64,000 bases of DNA from Mycolicibacter longobardus (GTDB taxonomy: Bacteria > Actinomycetota > Actinomycetes > Mycobacteriales > Mycobacteriaceae): assembly GCF_002102265.1 (NCBI RefSeq), contig NZ_LQPG01000018.1, positions 124,001-188,000 on the forward strand. Direction: 5' to 3'. How positions within the stretch are numbered: position 1 is the stretch's first letter; each line of letters begins with the position of its first letter. Positions 56,626 to 64,000 of the stretch are shown in pieces. The notes under the pieces were generated by a model that worked only from the letters and a program-made list of their open reading frames with translations, was not told the DNA's origin and did not search any database. The position numbers and the translations under genes were made by a program.

Positions 56626-59600
56626 GTGTCCGAACCGTCTGTCGCGCAGTTGCGTACGCAACTTGACGGACTGACCATCCGGGACGCGGCGTATTTCGGG
56701 CGGCGGCTGAAAGATCTGCGCGGCGCGCAGCCGGAGAAGTTGCGGCAGCTCGCCGACCGGATCACCGCGGCGCAGGCCCTGGTCGCCGCGCGGCGTGCCG
56801 CCGTGCCGGCCATCAGCTATCCCGACCTGCCGGTCAGCGACCGTCGCGATGAGATCGCCGCCGCGATCCGGGACCATCAAGCGGTGGTGGTGGCCGGCGA
56901 GACCGGCTCCGGCAAGACCACCCAGCTGCCCAAGATCTGTCTGGAGCTCGGCCGCGGGATCCGCGGCACTATCGGTCACACCCAGCCGCGGCGGCTGGCT
57001 GCCCGCACCGTCGCCCAGCGCATCGCGGACGAATTGGCCAGTCCGGTGGGCGATGTCGTCGGCTATGCGATCCGGTTCACCGACCGGGTGTCCGACCGCA
57101 CCCTGGTCAAGCTGATGACGGACGGCATCCTGCTCGCCGAGCTGGAACGGGATCGCCGGCTGCTGCGCTACGACACGCTGATCATCGACGAGGCGCACGA
57201 ACGCAGTCTCAACATCGACTTCCTGCTCGGCTACCTGCGTGAGTTGCTGCCGCGCCGCCCGGATCTGAAAGTGATCATCACCTCGGCCACGATCGAACCC
57301 CAGCGCTTCGCAGAGTATTTCGGCGGTGCTCCGATCGTCGAGGTGTCCGGCCGCAGCTACCCGGTCGAGATCCGGTACCGCCCGTTGGAGCTGCCGGTCA
57401 GCTCCACGACCGGTGATGATCCGGACGACCCCGACCAGGAGATCATCCGCACGCAGACGCGCGATGAGATCGAGGCGATCGTCGACGCCGTGCATGAACT
57501 GTCCGCCGAACCACCGGGCGACATCTTGGTCTTCCTGTCCGGCGAGCGCGAGATCCGCGACACCGCAGAGGCGTTGAGCGGGCTGGCCAACACCGAGATT
57601 CTCCCGCTGTATGCGCGGCTGTCCTCGGTCGAACAGCAGAAGGTGTTCGCCCCGGCCCGCACCGGTCGACGGATCGTGCTGGCTACCAACGTGGCTGAGA
57701 CATCGCTGACGGTGCCGGGCATCCGGTACGTCATCGACCCGGGCAACGCGCGCATCTCGCGCTACAGCCGCCGGCTGAAGGTGCAGCGGCTGCCCATCGA
57801 ACCCATCTCGCAGGCCTCCGCGGCGCAACGCAGTGGCCGGTGCGGCCGCACCGCACCCGGGGTGTGCATCCGGCTCTACAGCGAAGCCGACTTCGACACC
57901 CGCCCGCGCTACACCGACCCCGAGGTGTTGCGCACCAACCTGGCCGCGGTGCTGCTGCGAATGGCGTCGCTGCGGCTGGGGGCCGTGGAGGACTTCGGCT
58001 TCCTCGACCCGCCTGATTCCCGCAGCATCCGCGACGGGGTAGCGCTGCTGGTCGAGCTCGGCGCGTTCACCGCGCAGGGCGCGATCACCGACGTCGGCCG
58101 CCGGCTGGCCCGGCTGCCGGTGGATCCGCGGCTGGGCCGGATGATCCTGGCCGCCGAGGCTGAGGGCTGTGTGCGTGAGGTGCTGGTGCTGGCAGCCGCC
58201 CTGACCATTCCCGACCCACGGGAGCGGCCGGTCGACCGGGAGGAGGCCGCCCGGGCCAAGCACGCTCGATTCGTCGACGACGATTCCGACTTCATCGCCT
58301 ACCTCAACTTGTGGTCGTACCTATCCGAGCAGCGGAAATCACTGAGCGGCAGTGCGTTTCGCCGGATGTGCCGCAATGAGTTCCTGCACCACCTGCGGAT
58401 CCGAGAATGGCAGGATCTGGTCGGGCAGTTGCGCAGCGTCGCCGGCGACCTGGGCATCCGCGAATCGGGCGAGCCGGCCCAACCGGCCGCGATCCACGCC
58501 GCACTGCTGGCCGGAATGCTGTCGCACGTCGGGATGCGCCGCGATGATGGTCGTGAATTCGCCGGGGCGCGCAACTCGAAGTTCGTGCTGGCTCCCGGCT
58601 CGGTGCTGGCCAAACGGCCGCCGCGCTGGACGATGGTGGCCGAACTGGTGGAGACCAGCCGGCTGTTCGGTCGGACCGCCGCGCGTATCCAACCCGAGAC
58701 CGTCGAGCGGGTCGCCGCAGACTTGGTGCAGCGCAGTCACAGCGAACCGCACTGGGACGCCAAGCGCGGCGAGGTGATGGCCTTCGAGAAGGTGACCCTC
58801 TACGGCCTTCCGCTGGTGGCGCGTCGCCGGGTCGGCTACGCACGGGTGGAGCCGGCGGTGGCGCGCGAACTGTTCATCCGGCACGCGCTGGTGGAGGGGG
58901 ACTGGTCCAGCGGGCATCGGTTCTTGGCCGACAACGCCACGCTGCGCACCCAACTGCGGGAGTTGGAGGATCGGGTCCGGCGCCGCGACCTGATCGTCGA
59001 CGACGACACGGTCTACGACCTCTACGACGCAAGGATTCCCGCCGACGTGGTCTCGGCTCGGCACTTCGACGGCTGGTGGCGCAAGCAGCGCCAGGTGACA
59101 CCCGAGCTGCTGACGTTCACCCGCGATGAGTTGCTGCGCACCCACGAGATGCTCGGTGCCGACCGGCCGGACAGGTGGGAAACCGCGGATGCCGCATTGC
59201 CGTTGACCTATCGGTTCGAGCCGGGGGCTGCCGACGACGGGGTCACCGTGCACGTGCCGATCGACGTGTTGGCACGCCTCGGCGGTGACGAGTTCGCCTG
59301 GCAGGTACCGGCCCTGCGTGAAGAGCTGATCACCGCCCTGATCCGGTCGTTGCCGAAAGACCTGCGGCGCAACTTCGTTCCCGCCCCCGACACCGCCCGC
59401 GCGGTGCTGCCCGCCATCGAGTCGGCCGGCGAGGCGCTGCCGGAGGCGCTGGCCCGCGAACTGTGCCGCCGCACCGGAGTGCGTGTGCCGATCGACGCCT
59501 TCGACCTGGCGAAGCTGCCGGCGCACTTGCGGGTGACATTCGCCGTCGAGGCCGCCGACGGTACCGAGGTCGCCCGCGGCAAAGACCTTGCCGCCCTGCA

Positions 59601-60522
59601 GGAACGGCTGGCGGGGTCGGCCCGGGATGCGGTCGCCGACGCGGTCAGTGCCGACTGGGAACGCGCCGGGCTGCGCGACTGGCCGGAGGATCTGGATGTG
59701 CTGCCGCGGGCCGTGCAGCGGGTGGTGTCCGGGCGTGCGGTCCGCGGCTTCCCGGCTTTCGTCGATGCCGGCGACACCGCGCAACTGCGGGTGTTCGCCA
59801 CCGAGGCCGAGCAGCGGGCCGCGCTTGGCCCGGGCATCCGCCGGTTGCTGCGCTGCGCGGTGGCATCGCCGGTCAAAACCGTTGAGCGTCAGCTGAGTTC
59901 GCAGACCCGGCTGATGCTCAAAGCGAATCCGGACGGGTCGCTGGCGGCCCTGCTCAACGACTGCGCCGACGCCGCGACCGATGCGCTGACGCCGGCGCCG
60001 GTGTGGACCCGCGACGAGTTCATCGCGCTGCGGGACCGGGTGGCCGCGGCCCTGGTGCCGGCCACCGCAGACATGGTGGTTCGGGTTGAGAAGGTGCTGG
60101 CCGCCGCCCGGGACACCCAGCTGGCCCTGCCGGCACAGCCGCCGGCCGGCCACGCCGAGGCGATCGCCGATATCGCCGGCCAGCTGGACGCGCTGCTGGC
60201 GCCAGGGTTCGTCACCGCCACCGGGGGCGCTCACCTGGGGGACCTCACCCGTTATCTCACCGCGGCCCGTCGCCGGCTGGAGCAGCTGCCCCGCGCCCTG
60301 CAGGCTGACCGGGACCGAATGGCCCGGGTGCATGCGGTGCAGCAGGCCTACGACGAACTGCTGGCGGCGCTGCCGGCGGCGCGCCGTGACGCCGATGACG
60401 TGCGTGACATCGCCCGCCAGATCCAGGAGCTGCGGGTGAGCCTGTGGGCTCAGCAACTCGGCACCCCGCGCCCGGTCAGCGAGCAGCGCATCTACCGGTC
60501 GATAGATGCCTTACTCGGGTGA
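56626..60522 (+). CDS. hrpA: DEAH-box RNA helicase HrpA
   Basis: 1298 residues, the normal length of HrpA. Motif I GETGSGKT (91-98), motif II DEAH (188-191) in IIDEAHERS, motif III SATIEP, and the C-terminal helicase motif [12 protein letters not shown]. The C-terminal half carries the DUF3418 region of bacterial HrpA (RNA-binding accessory domains). It acts on RNA, probably ribosome or mRNA metabolism. Transcribed from its own leaderless-type promoter. It overlaps the convergent phoU gene at the 3' end by 12 bp. No such gene is recalled between phoT and phoY2 in M. tuberculosis. Confidence 0.95.
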   Translation: MSEPSVAQLRTQLDGLTIRDAAYFGRRLKDLRGAQPEKLRQLADRITAAQALVAARRAAVPAISYPDLPVSDRRDEIAAAIRDHQAVVVAGETGSGKTTQLPKICLELGRGIRGTIGHTQPRRLAARTVAQRIADELASPVGDVVGYAIRFTDRVSDRTLVKLMTDGILLAELERDRRLLRYDTLIIDEAHERSLNIDFLLGYLRELLPRRPDLKVIITSATIEPQRFAEYFGGAPIVEVSGRSYPVEIRYRPLELPVSSTTGDDPDDPDQEIIRTQTRDEIEAIVDAVHELSAEPPGDILVFLSGEREIRDTAEALSGLANTEILPLYARLSSVEQQKVFAPARTGRRIVLATNVAETSLTVPGIRYVIDPGNARISRYSRRLKVQRLPIEPISQASAAQRSGRCGRTAPGVCIRLYSEADFDTRPRYTDPEVLRTNLAAVLLRMASLRLGAVEDFGFLDPPDSRSIRDGVALLVELGAFTAQGAITDVGRRLARLPVDPRLGRMILAAEAEGCVREVLVLAAALTIPDPRERPVDREEAARAKHARFVDDDSDFIAYLNLWSYLSEQRKSLSGSAFRRMCRNEFLHHLRIREWQDLVGQLRSVAGDLGIRESGEPAQPAAIHAALLAGMLSHVGMRRDDGREFAGARNSKFVLAPGSVLAKRPPRWTMVAELVETSRLFGRTAARIQPETVERVAADLVQRSHSEPHWDAKRGEVMAFEKVTLYGLPLVARRRVGYARVEPAVARELFIRHALVEGDWSSGHRFLADNATLRTQLRELEDRVRRRDLIVDDDTVYDLYDARIPADVVSARHFDGWWRKQRQVTPELLTFTRDELLRTHEMLGADRPDRWETADAALPLTYRFEPGAADDGVTVHVPIDVLARLGGDEFAWQVPALREELITALIRSLPKDLRRNFVPAPDTARAVLPAIESAGEALPEALARELCRRTGVRVPIDAFDLAKLPAHLRVTFAVEAADGTEVARGKDLAALQERLAGSARDAVADAVSADWERAGLRDWPEDLDVLPRAVQRVVSGRAVRGFPAFVDAGDTAQLRVFATEAEQRAALGPGIRRLLRCAVASPVKTVERQLSSQTRLMLKANPDGSLAALLNDCADAATDALTPAPVWTRDEFIALRDRVAAALVPATADMVVRVEKVLAAARDTQLALPAQPPAGHAEAIADIAGQLDALLAPGFVTATGGAHLGDLTRYLTAARRRLEQLPRALQADRDRMARVHAVQQAYDELLAALPAARRDADDVRDIARQIQELRVSLWAQQLGTPRPVSEQRIYRSIDALLG

Positions 60523-61179
60523 CGGCAGGGTGTGCTCGTCGGGGAACTTGCCGGTGGCCTGGAAGATGACCCGGCGGGCGACCTCGACGGCGTGGTCGGC
60601 GAACCGCTCGTAGAACCGGCCCAGCAGGGTCACGTCGATTGCGGCGGCCACCCCGTGCCGCCATTCCTTGTCCATCATCACCGAGAACAGATGCCGGTGC
60701 AGGTCGTCCATCGCGTCGTCTTCCTCGCGAATCCGGGCGGCCTTCTCCGGGTCGCGCGACAGCAGCACCTCTTGCGCACTGTTGCCCAATTCGACCGCGA
60801 GTCTTCCCATTTCGGCGAAGTATCCGTTGACCTCTTCAGGCAGCGCGTGTTGCGGATGCCGGCGGCGGGTGATCTTGGCGACGTGCAGGGCCAGCGCCCC
60901 CATCCGGTCGATGTCGGCGACTATCTGGATGGAGCTGACAATGGCTCGCAGATCCCCGGCGACCGGTGCCTGCAGCGCCAGCAGCACGAAGGCGCTCTCC
61001 TCGGCGCGGGCGCTCATGGTGGCGATCTTCTCGTGGTCGGTGATCACCTGTTCGGCCAGCATCAGGTCGGCCTGCAGCAGGGCCTGAGTGGCGCGTTCCA
61101 TGGCGGCCCCGGCTAAGCCGCACATCGTGCCGAGCTGTTTGGCCAAGTCCGAGAGTTGCTCGTGGTACGCGGTTCGCAT
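60511..61179 (-). CDS. phoY2: Phosphate-specific transport regulator PhoU
   Basis: 222 residues, two three-helix PhoU repeats ([58 protein letters not shown]) with the ExxxD metal-binding motif types. It links Pst importer activity to the SenX3-RegX3 two-component system and represses the Pho regulon in phosphate sufficiency. By position it is Rv0821c. The convergent overlap with hrpA is 12 bp. Confidence 0.93.
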   Translation of the reverse strand: MRTAYHEQLSDLAKQLGTMCGLAGAAMERATQALLQADLMLAEQVITDHEKIATMSARAEESAFVLLALQAPVAGDLRAIVSSIQIVADIDRMGALALHVAKITRRRHPQHALPEEVNGYFAEMGRLAVELGNSAQEVLLSRDPEKAARIREEDDAMDDLHRHLFSVMMDKEWRHGVAAAIDVTLLGRFYERFADHAVEVARRVIFQATGKFPDEHTLPSPE

Positions 61180-61194
61180 GCCCTCAAGACTAAA

Positions 61195-61251
61195 GCGTGT
61201 CGAACATCTCTGTCGGATAGGTCGGCACCGCCCTTCTCGGGCGTCGTCGGT
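61195..61251 (-). other. Candidate transposon right end / omega-RNA tail of tnpB
   Basis: Immediately after the tnpB stop the minus strand reads gacgacgcccgagaagggcgg, with a CGCCC-GAGAA-GGGCG hairpin (61229-61243), then ccgacagagatgttcgacacg. IS605-type elements carry the guide-RNA scaffold in exactly this 3' region. It could encode an omegaRNA-like transcript; the true end is not determined. Confidence 0.35.
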
Positions 61252-62182
61252 TCAGGCCGCGGGTGCGGTGTGAACGTCGGTTCCCGCGTCTTTCGGGCTG
61301 GTTTCACCAACACGCCGGTGTTGGTCAGCGCCGTCCCGTCGGCGGGCGTTGGTGACCCGGCCTCCTGCTTGGGGGTCCGGGGATCGGTGTGGGTTGTGGT
61401 GGGTTTGGCCCCAGCGGGCCAGGTTGATCGCCGCGTTGGTGTCACGATCCAGGCGATGGCCGTTTGCGCAGGTGAAAACCCGATCGGCCAGGCTCAGATC
61501 GGTGCGGCGATATGCGCAAGTCGAGCAGAGTTGGCTGGAAGGGTACCAGCGGTCGGCGACGGCGAGCTGGCCGTGCCGCCAGGACTGTTTGTAGCGCAGT
61601 TGGCGGGCGAACTCGGCCCAGCCGGCATCCGATATTGCACGAGCCAACCGGTGGTTGGCCAGCATCCCTGCAATGTTGAGGTCTTCGATGACGAGCCGGT
61701 CGTGAGTCTTGACCAGCGCGTTGGAGACCTGATGTGCGAAATGCCGGCGGGTATTAGCGACGTGATGGTGATGCCGGGCCAGTTTGGCGGCGGCATCGCG
61801 ACGGTTGTGTGATCCTTTCTGTTTGCGGGACAAAGATTTAGCCAACCGGCGTTGGGTGGCCATGCCGGCGGTGAGCGCTTTGGGAGCATGTGTGATGCGG
61901 GTGACCTCGGCGCCCTCGGCGGTGGCGGCCACGACGAACGCCGACAGGCCTCGGTCGACGCCAACCCAGCCGCCATCATCTGCCGATCCGCGGGCTGGGT
62001 GTCGGTGAGCAGGGTGCAGCTCGGCGGCCTCGACGTTGAGCGACACCCACCAGCGGCCGGCGTGGTAGCTGATGGTGGCGAACAGGACTTTGGCGCGATC
62101 CGACCCGGCCGGTAAATCCCGGCAGGCCAGCGTGATCGCGAGATAGCGGATGCGTGATGGCGGAGATGGCCGAACTCGGCCG
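61252..62182 (-). pseudogene. tnpB: IS605-family TnpB, 5'-truncated
   Basis: The open frame spans ~310 residues of TnpB and lacks the N-terminal ~100-120. The RuvC acidic triad is present: Asp in GWVGVDRG, Glu in LVIEDLNIAG and Asp in DRDTNAAINLARW. The zinc finger is imperfect: CSTC at the first pair, but the second pair reads CANGH, so the fourth cysteine is lost. No tnpA is near. The truncated 5' end abuts the stop of the LCP gene at 62183. It lies between phoU and LCP genes that are adjacent in M. tuberculosis (Rv0821c-Rv0822c), showing insertion. It is likely non-functional as a transposon gene. Confidence 0.8.
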
Positions 62183-64000
62183 CTACTCGCAGGTGGTGTC
62201 GGCGGCGTTGGTGACCGTGAGGTCCTCGGGCAGTTCGGTCGGCTCGACGCTGGCACCGCGATTGAGTTGCACGCTGACCTGCGAGCCGCTGGCCGCGGGC
62301 TTGTTCACGGCACGGAAGTCCGAGCCCAGCACCACCCGCACGATATTGCCCAGGCCGGTGACCCGCTCGATCGGCGTTCCTGGCAGCGCCGAGGCCACCG
62401 TGGCGGCGGCCTGCTCGTTGCCGGGGGAGAACAGCACCTTGGTGGTCTTGACTATGCCGGGGTAGTCGTCGGCGTTGTCGACGTTGAAGCCCCACTGCTG
62501 CAGGTTCTCAGAGGTGGAGGCGGCCAGGCCGGACTGCTCGGTGGCGTTGGACACCCGCACGGTCACGTCGCCGGGCGAGGTGGTGACCGCCCGCACCTGC
62601 TCGCTGTGCGGCTTGACCGCCGGGCTGGCCGGTGCTCCGGAGGCCTGGGTTGTGGGGCTGGCCGCCGCTGCGGTCGGAGCCGAGGTGGCGTTGTGGTCGT
62701 TCTCGCCGGGCAGCGGGTCGTCGTTGATGATGGCGTCGAACAGCGCCCGCACGTCGTCCATCCGGGGGACCTCGTCGCCGTTCTCGTCGGTCTCGCTGGT
62801 GGGCACCGTCACGAAGGTGATGTGGCCGGCGGCGACCTTCTGCAGCGACTGGCCGAGGTTCACCAGGTCTTTGGTGGTGATGTTGTCCACGAAGCTATCG
62901 CCGATGAACATGTTGACCACGTTGTTGAGCTTGGTCGGCGAGAAGAAGGTGTTGGTGGAGATCAGCGAGCGCAGCAGCGAGGACAGGAACAGCTGCTGGC
63001 GCTTGATGCGGCCGTAGTCACCGTTGTCCTCGGTGGTGACATTGCGGGCCCGCACGTAGCTCAGCGCGGTCGCGCCGTTGACCCGCTGGCGCCCCGAATT
63101 CTCCAGGACACTGCCCAGTTCGAGGTCGTAGAGCGGGCTGGTGGTGCACACTTCGACGCCGCCCAGCGCGTCGACCATCTTGCCGAAACCGACGAAGTCG
63201 ACGGCCATGAACCGGTTTACCGCAAGCCCGGAGAGCTTCTGGATCTCCTTGACCAGACACTTCGGCCCGCCGTAGGCATACGTTGAGTTCAGCTTCGTCT
63301 CGGTGTAGACGGTCTCGCCGCTCCAGGTACCGGTCTCGTCGTCGTAGATCGGGCCGTACACGCCGGTGGAGGCGTTCCAGACGTCACATTCGATGGGCGT
63401 GATCGCCAGGTCGCGCGGGAACGACACCACCACCACGCGTTTACGGTTCGCCGGGATGTTGACCAGCATGATCGTGTCGGAGCGGGCACCCTCGGCGTCC
63501 TCGACGCTGCCGGCACCGATGTTGCTGTTGGCGCCTGCCCGGGTGTCTGCGCCCACGATCAGGAAGTTCTCGTCGCCGTACTGCCCGGCTGCGTCGAGGA
63601 TGTCGTGCGAGTTCGGGTCCAGCGCGCTGACATGGTTGAGGCTGCGGTTCTTCGAGCTGCTCCACTGCCAGGCCGAACCGGTCAGCACCAGGGCGAGGAT
63701 CGCCATCATGGCCGCCACCATCCGGCCGGCCAGCATCGCCCGGTGGTGGGGCTGGTGCGGGCGCGGTTCGCCGGCTTCGGGACGGGCGCGACGGCGCGGG
63801 TCGATCCGCACCGGCGGTATCTCAGGCGCCACATCCGGCGGTTCAGCGAGGCTCGACGAAGGAGAGGCGAAGCTGGGGCCGCCGTATGAACCCGGCGGTT
63901 CAGCGAGGCTCGACGGAGGAGAGGCGAAGCTGGGGCCGCCGTATGAACCCGGCGGTTCAGCGGTGGGAGCGAACCCGTCCCAATCGTTGTCGTGGACCGG
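62183..64000 (-). CDS. LytR-CpsA-Psr family protein (5' end outside window)
   Basis: The frame runs from beyond the window to TAG 62183; over 600 residues are visible. A basic, proline-rich cytoplasmic N-terminal part contains two 19-residue repeats ([19 protein letters not shown]). One transmembrane helix (MVAAMMAILALVLTGSAW) is followed by the LCP domain: FLIVGADTRAG, SDTIMLVNIPANRKRVVVVSFPRDL, GVEVCTTSPL, RARNVTTEDNGDYGRIKRQQLFLSSLL. A Ser/Thr/Pro-rich linker follows, and a C-terminal LytR_C domain (TVRVSNATEQSGLAAS). LCP proteins ligate arabinogalactan to peptidoglycan. By position it is Rv0822c. Confidence 0.92.
   Translation of the reverse strand, partial: PVHDNDWDGFAPTAEPPGSYGGPSFASPPSSLAEPPGSYGGPSFASPSSSLAEPPDVAPEIPPVRIDPRRRARPEAGEPRPHQPHHRAMLAGRMVAAMMAILALVLTGSAWQWSSSKNRSLNHVSALDPNSHDILDAAGQYGDENFLIVGADTRAGANSNIGAGSVEDAEGARSDTIMLVNIPANRKRVVVVSFPRDLAITPIECDVWNASTGVYGPIYDDETGTWSGETVYTETKLNSTYAYGGPKCLVKEIQKLSGLAVNRFMAVDFVGFGKMVDALGGVEVCTTSPLYDLELGSVLENSGRQRVNGATALSYVRARNVTTEDNGDYGRIKRQQLFLSSLLRSLISTNTFFSPTKLNNVVNMFIGDSFVDNITTKDLVNLGQSLQKVAAGHITFVTVPTSETDENGDEVPRMDDVRALFDAIINDDPLPGENDHNATSAPTAAAASPTTQASGAPASPAVKPHSEQVRAVTTSPGDVTVRVSNATEQSGLAASTSENLQQWGFNVDNADDYPGIVKTTKVLFSPGNEQAAATVASALPGTPIERVTGLGNIVRVVLGSDFRAVNKPAASGSQVSVQLNRGASVEPTELPEDLTVTNAADTTCE
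63836..63960 (-). repeat. Tandem 57-bp in-frame repeats within the LCP gene
   Basis: On the plus strand the units start at 63836, 63893 and 63950 (partial third), a period of exactly 57 bp. On the coding strand each gives [19 protein letters not shown]. They share the core cagcttcgcctctccttcg with the mshD repeats. Confidence 0.92.

Noticed and set aside
61229..61243. The CGCCC-GGGCG hairpin as a phoU/tnpB terminator
   Set aside because: It has no U tract in either direction and lies exactly where an IS605 right-end hairpin is expected. It is kept as a transposon-end candidate rather than a terminator.
61252..62182. Active IS605/IS200 transposon
   Set aside because: TnpA is absent, the TnpB N terminus is missing and the zinc finger lacks its fourth ligand.

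Overview
The window is chromosomal DNA of a high-GC actinobacterium, almost certainly a non-tuberculous Mycobacterium (sensu lato). Supporting genes are mshD (mycothiol), LmeA, GlnR, DUF3073, CYP126, a PGRS-type glycine-rich secreted protein, the encapsulin/DyP pair and a polycysteine leader ORF. Many genes also have a TANNNT -10 box 6-8 nt before an ATG/GTG, as in leaderless mycobacterial transcripts. From memory of M. tuberculosis gene order, the backbone is collinear with about Rv0767c-Rv0822c. The species cannot be fixed from the sequence alone.

Layout. 1-4956: divergent TetR/aldehyde dehydrogenase followed by a catabolic operon of two SDRs, a beta-hydroxyacid dehydrogenase and a CMD-family protein. 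5000-8399: purD, a small membrane protein, a Tat-exported esterase and a TetR. 8400-12211: an Actino-pnt leader RNA, transhydrogenase genes pntA (fused) and pntB, and a TetR. 12263-12900: an orphan or broken ORF. 12938-17181: purB, cyp126, then a hairpin-flanked AbiEi/DUF559 nuclease gene inserted before an Rv0779c-like gene. 17207-19354: secreted PGRS-GH5 glycosidase. 19492-26795: purC, intact oligopeptidase B, glutathione peroxidase, DUF2254, DUF2334, FAD dehydrogenase. 26806-29281: TetR, F420-type LLM enzyme, metallo-hydrolase. 29365-35697: purS, purQ, encapsulin plus DyP, M18 aminopeptidase, purL. 35709-38711: two alpha/beta hydrolases and a sterol-carrier-like protein. 38763-44453: purF, an inserted MarR plus two acyl-CoA dehydrogenases, purM. 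44486-50721: DUF3073, YgfZ-like, PLP aminodeoxychorismate-lyase-like, nitrobindin-like, a small membrane ORF, DUF1416, cysA2, DUF4395, polycysteine leader, thioredoxin, LmeA. 50779-61179: glnR, mshD, pstSCA-pstB, hrpA, phoU. 61195-64000: tnpB remnant and a LytR-CpsA-Psr protein running off the end.

How it fits together. The window carries most of the de novo purine pathway (purB, C, D, F, L, M, Q, S), interleaved with unrelated genes. Several pur genes have their own apparent leaderless promoter. The 3' part is a phosphate/nitrogen block: GlnR, the PstSCAB importer behind a PHO-box-like direct repeat, and PhoU. Sulfur genes (cysA2, DUF1416, DUF4395) sit behind a cysteine-sensing leader ORF.

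The least expected observations are two. First, an AbiEi/DUF559 nuclease gene is bracketed by two 51-bp direct copies of a perfect or near-perfect hairpin that also supply the C-terminal codons of both adjacent minus-strand genes; it looks like a gene cassette inserted at a terminator. Second, a 57-bp tandem repeat is inserted in frame, with the same 19-residue peptide register, in two unrelated genes (mshD and the LCP gene).
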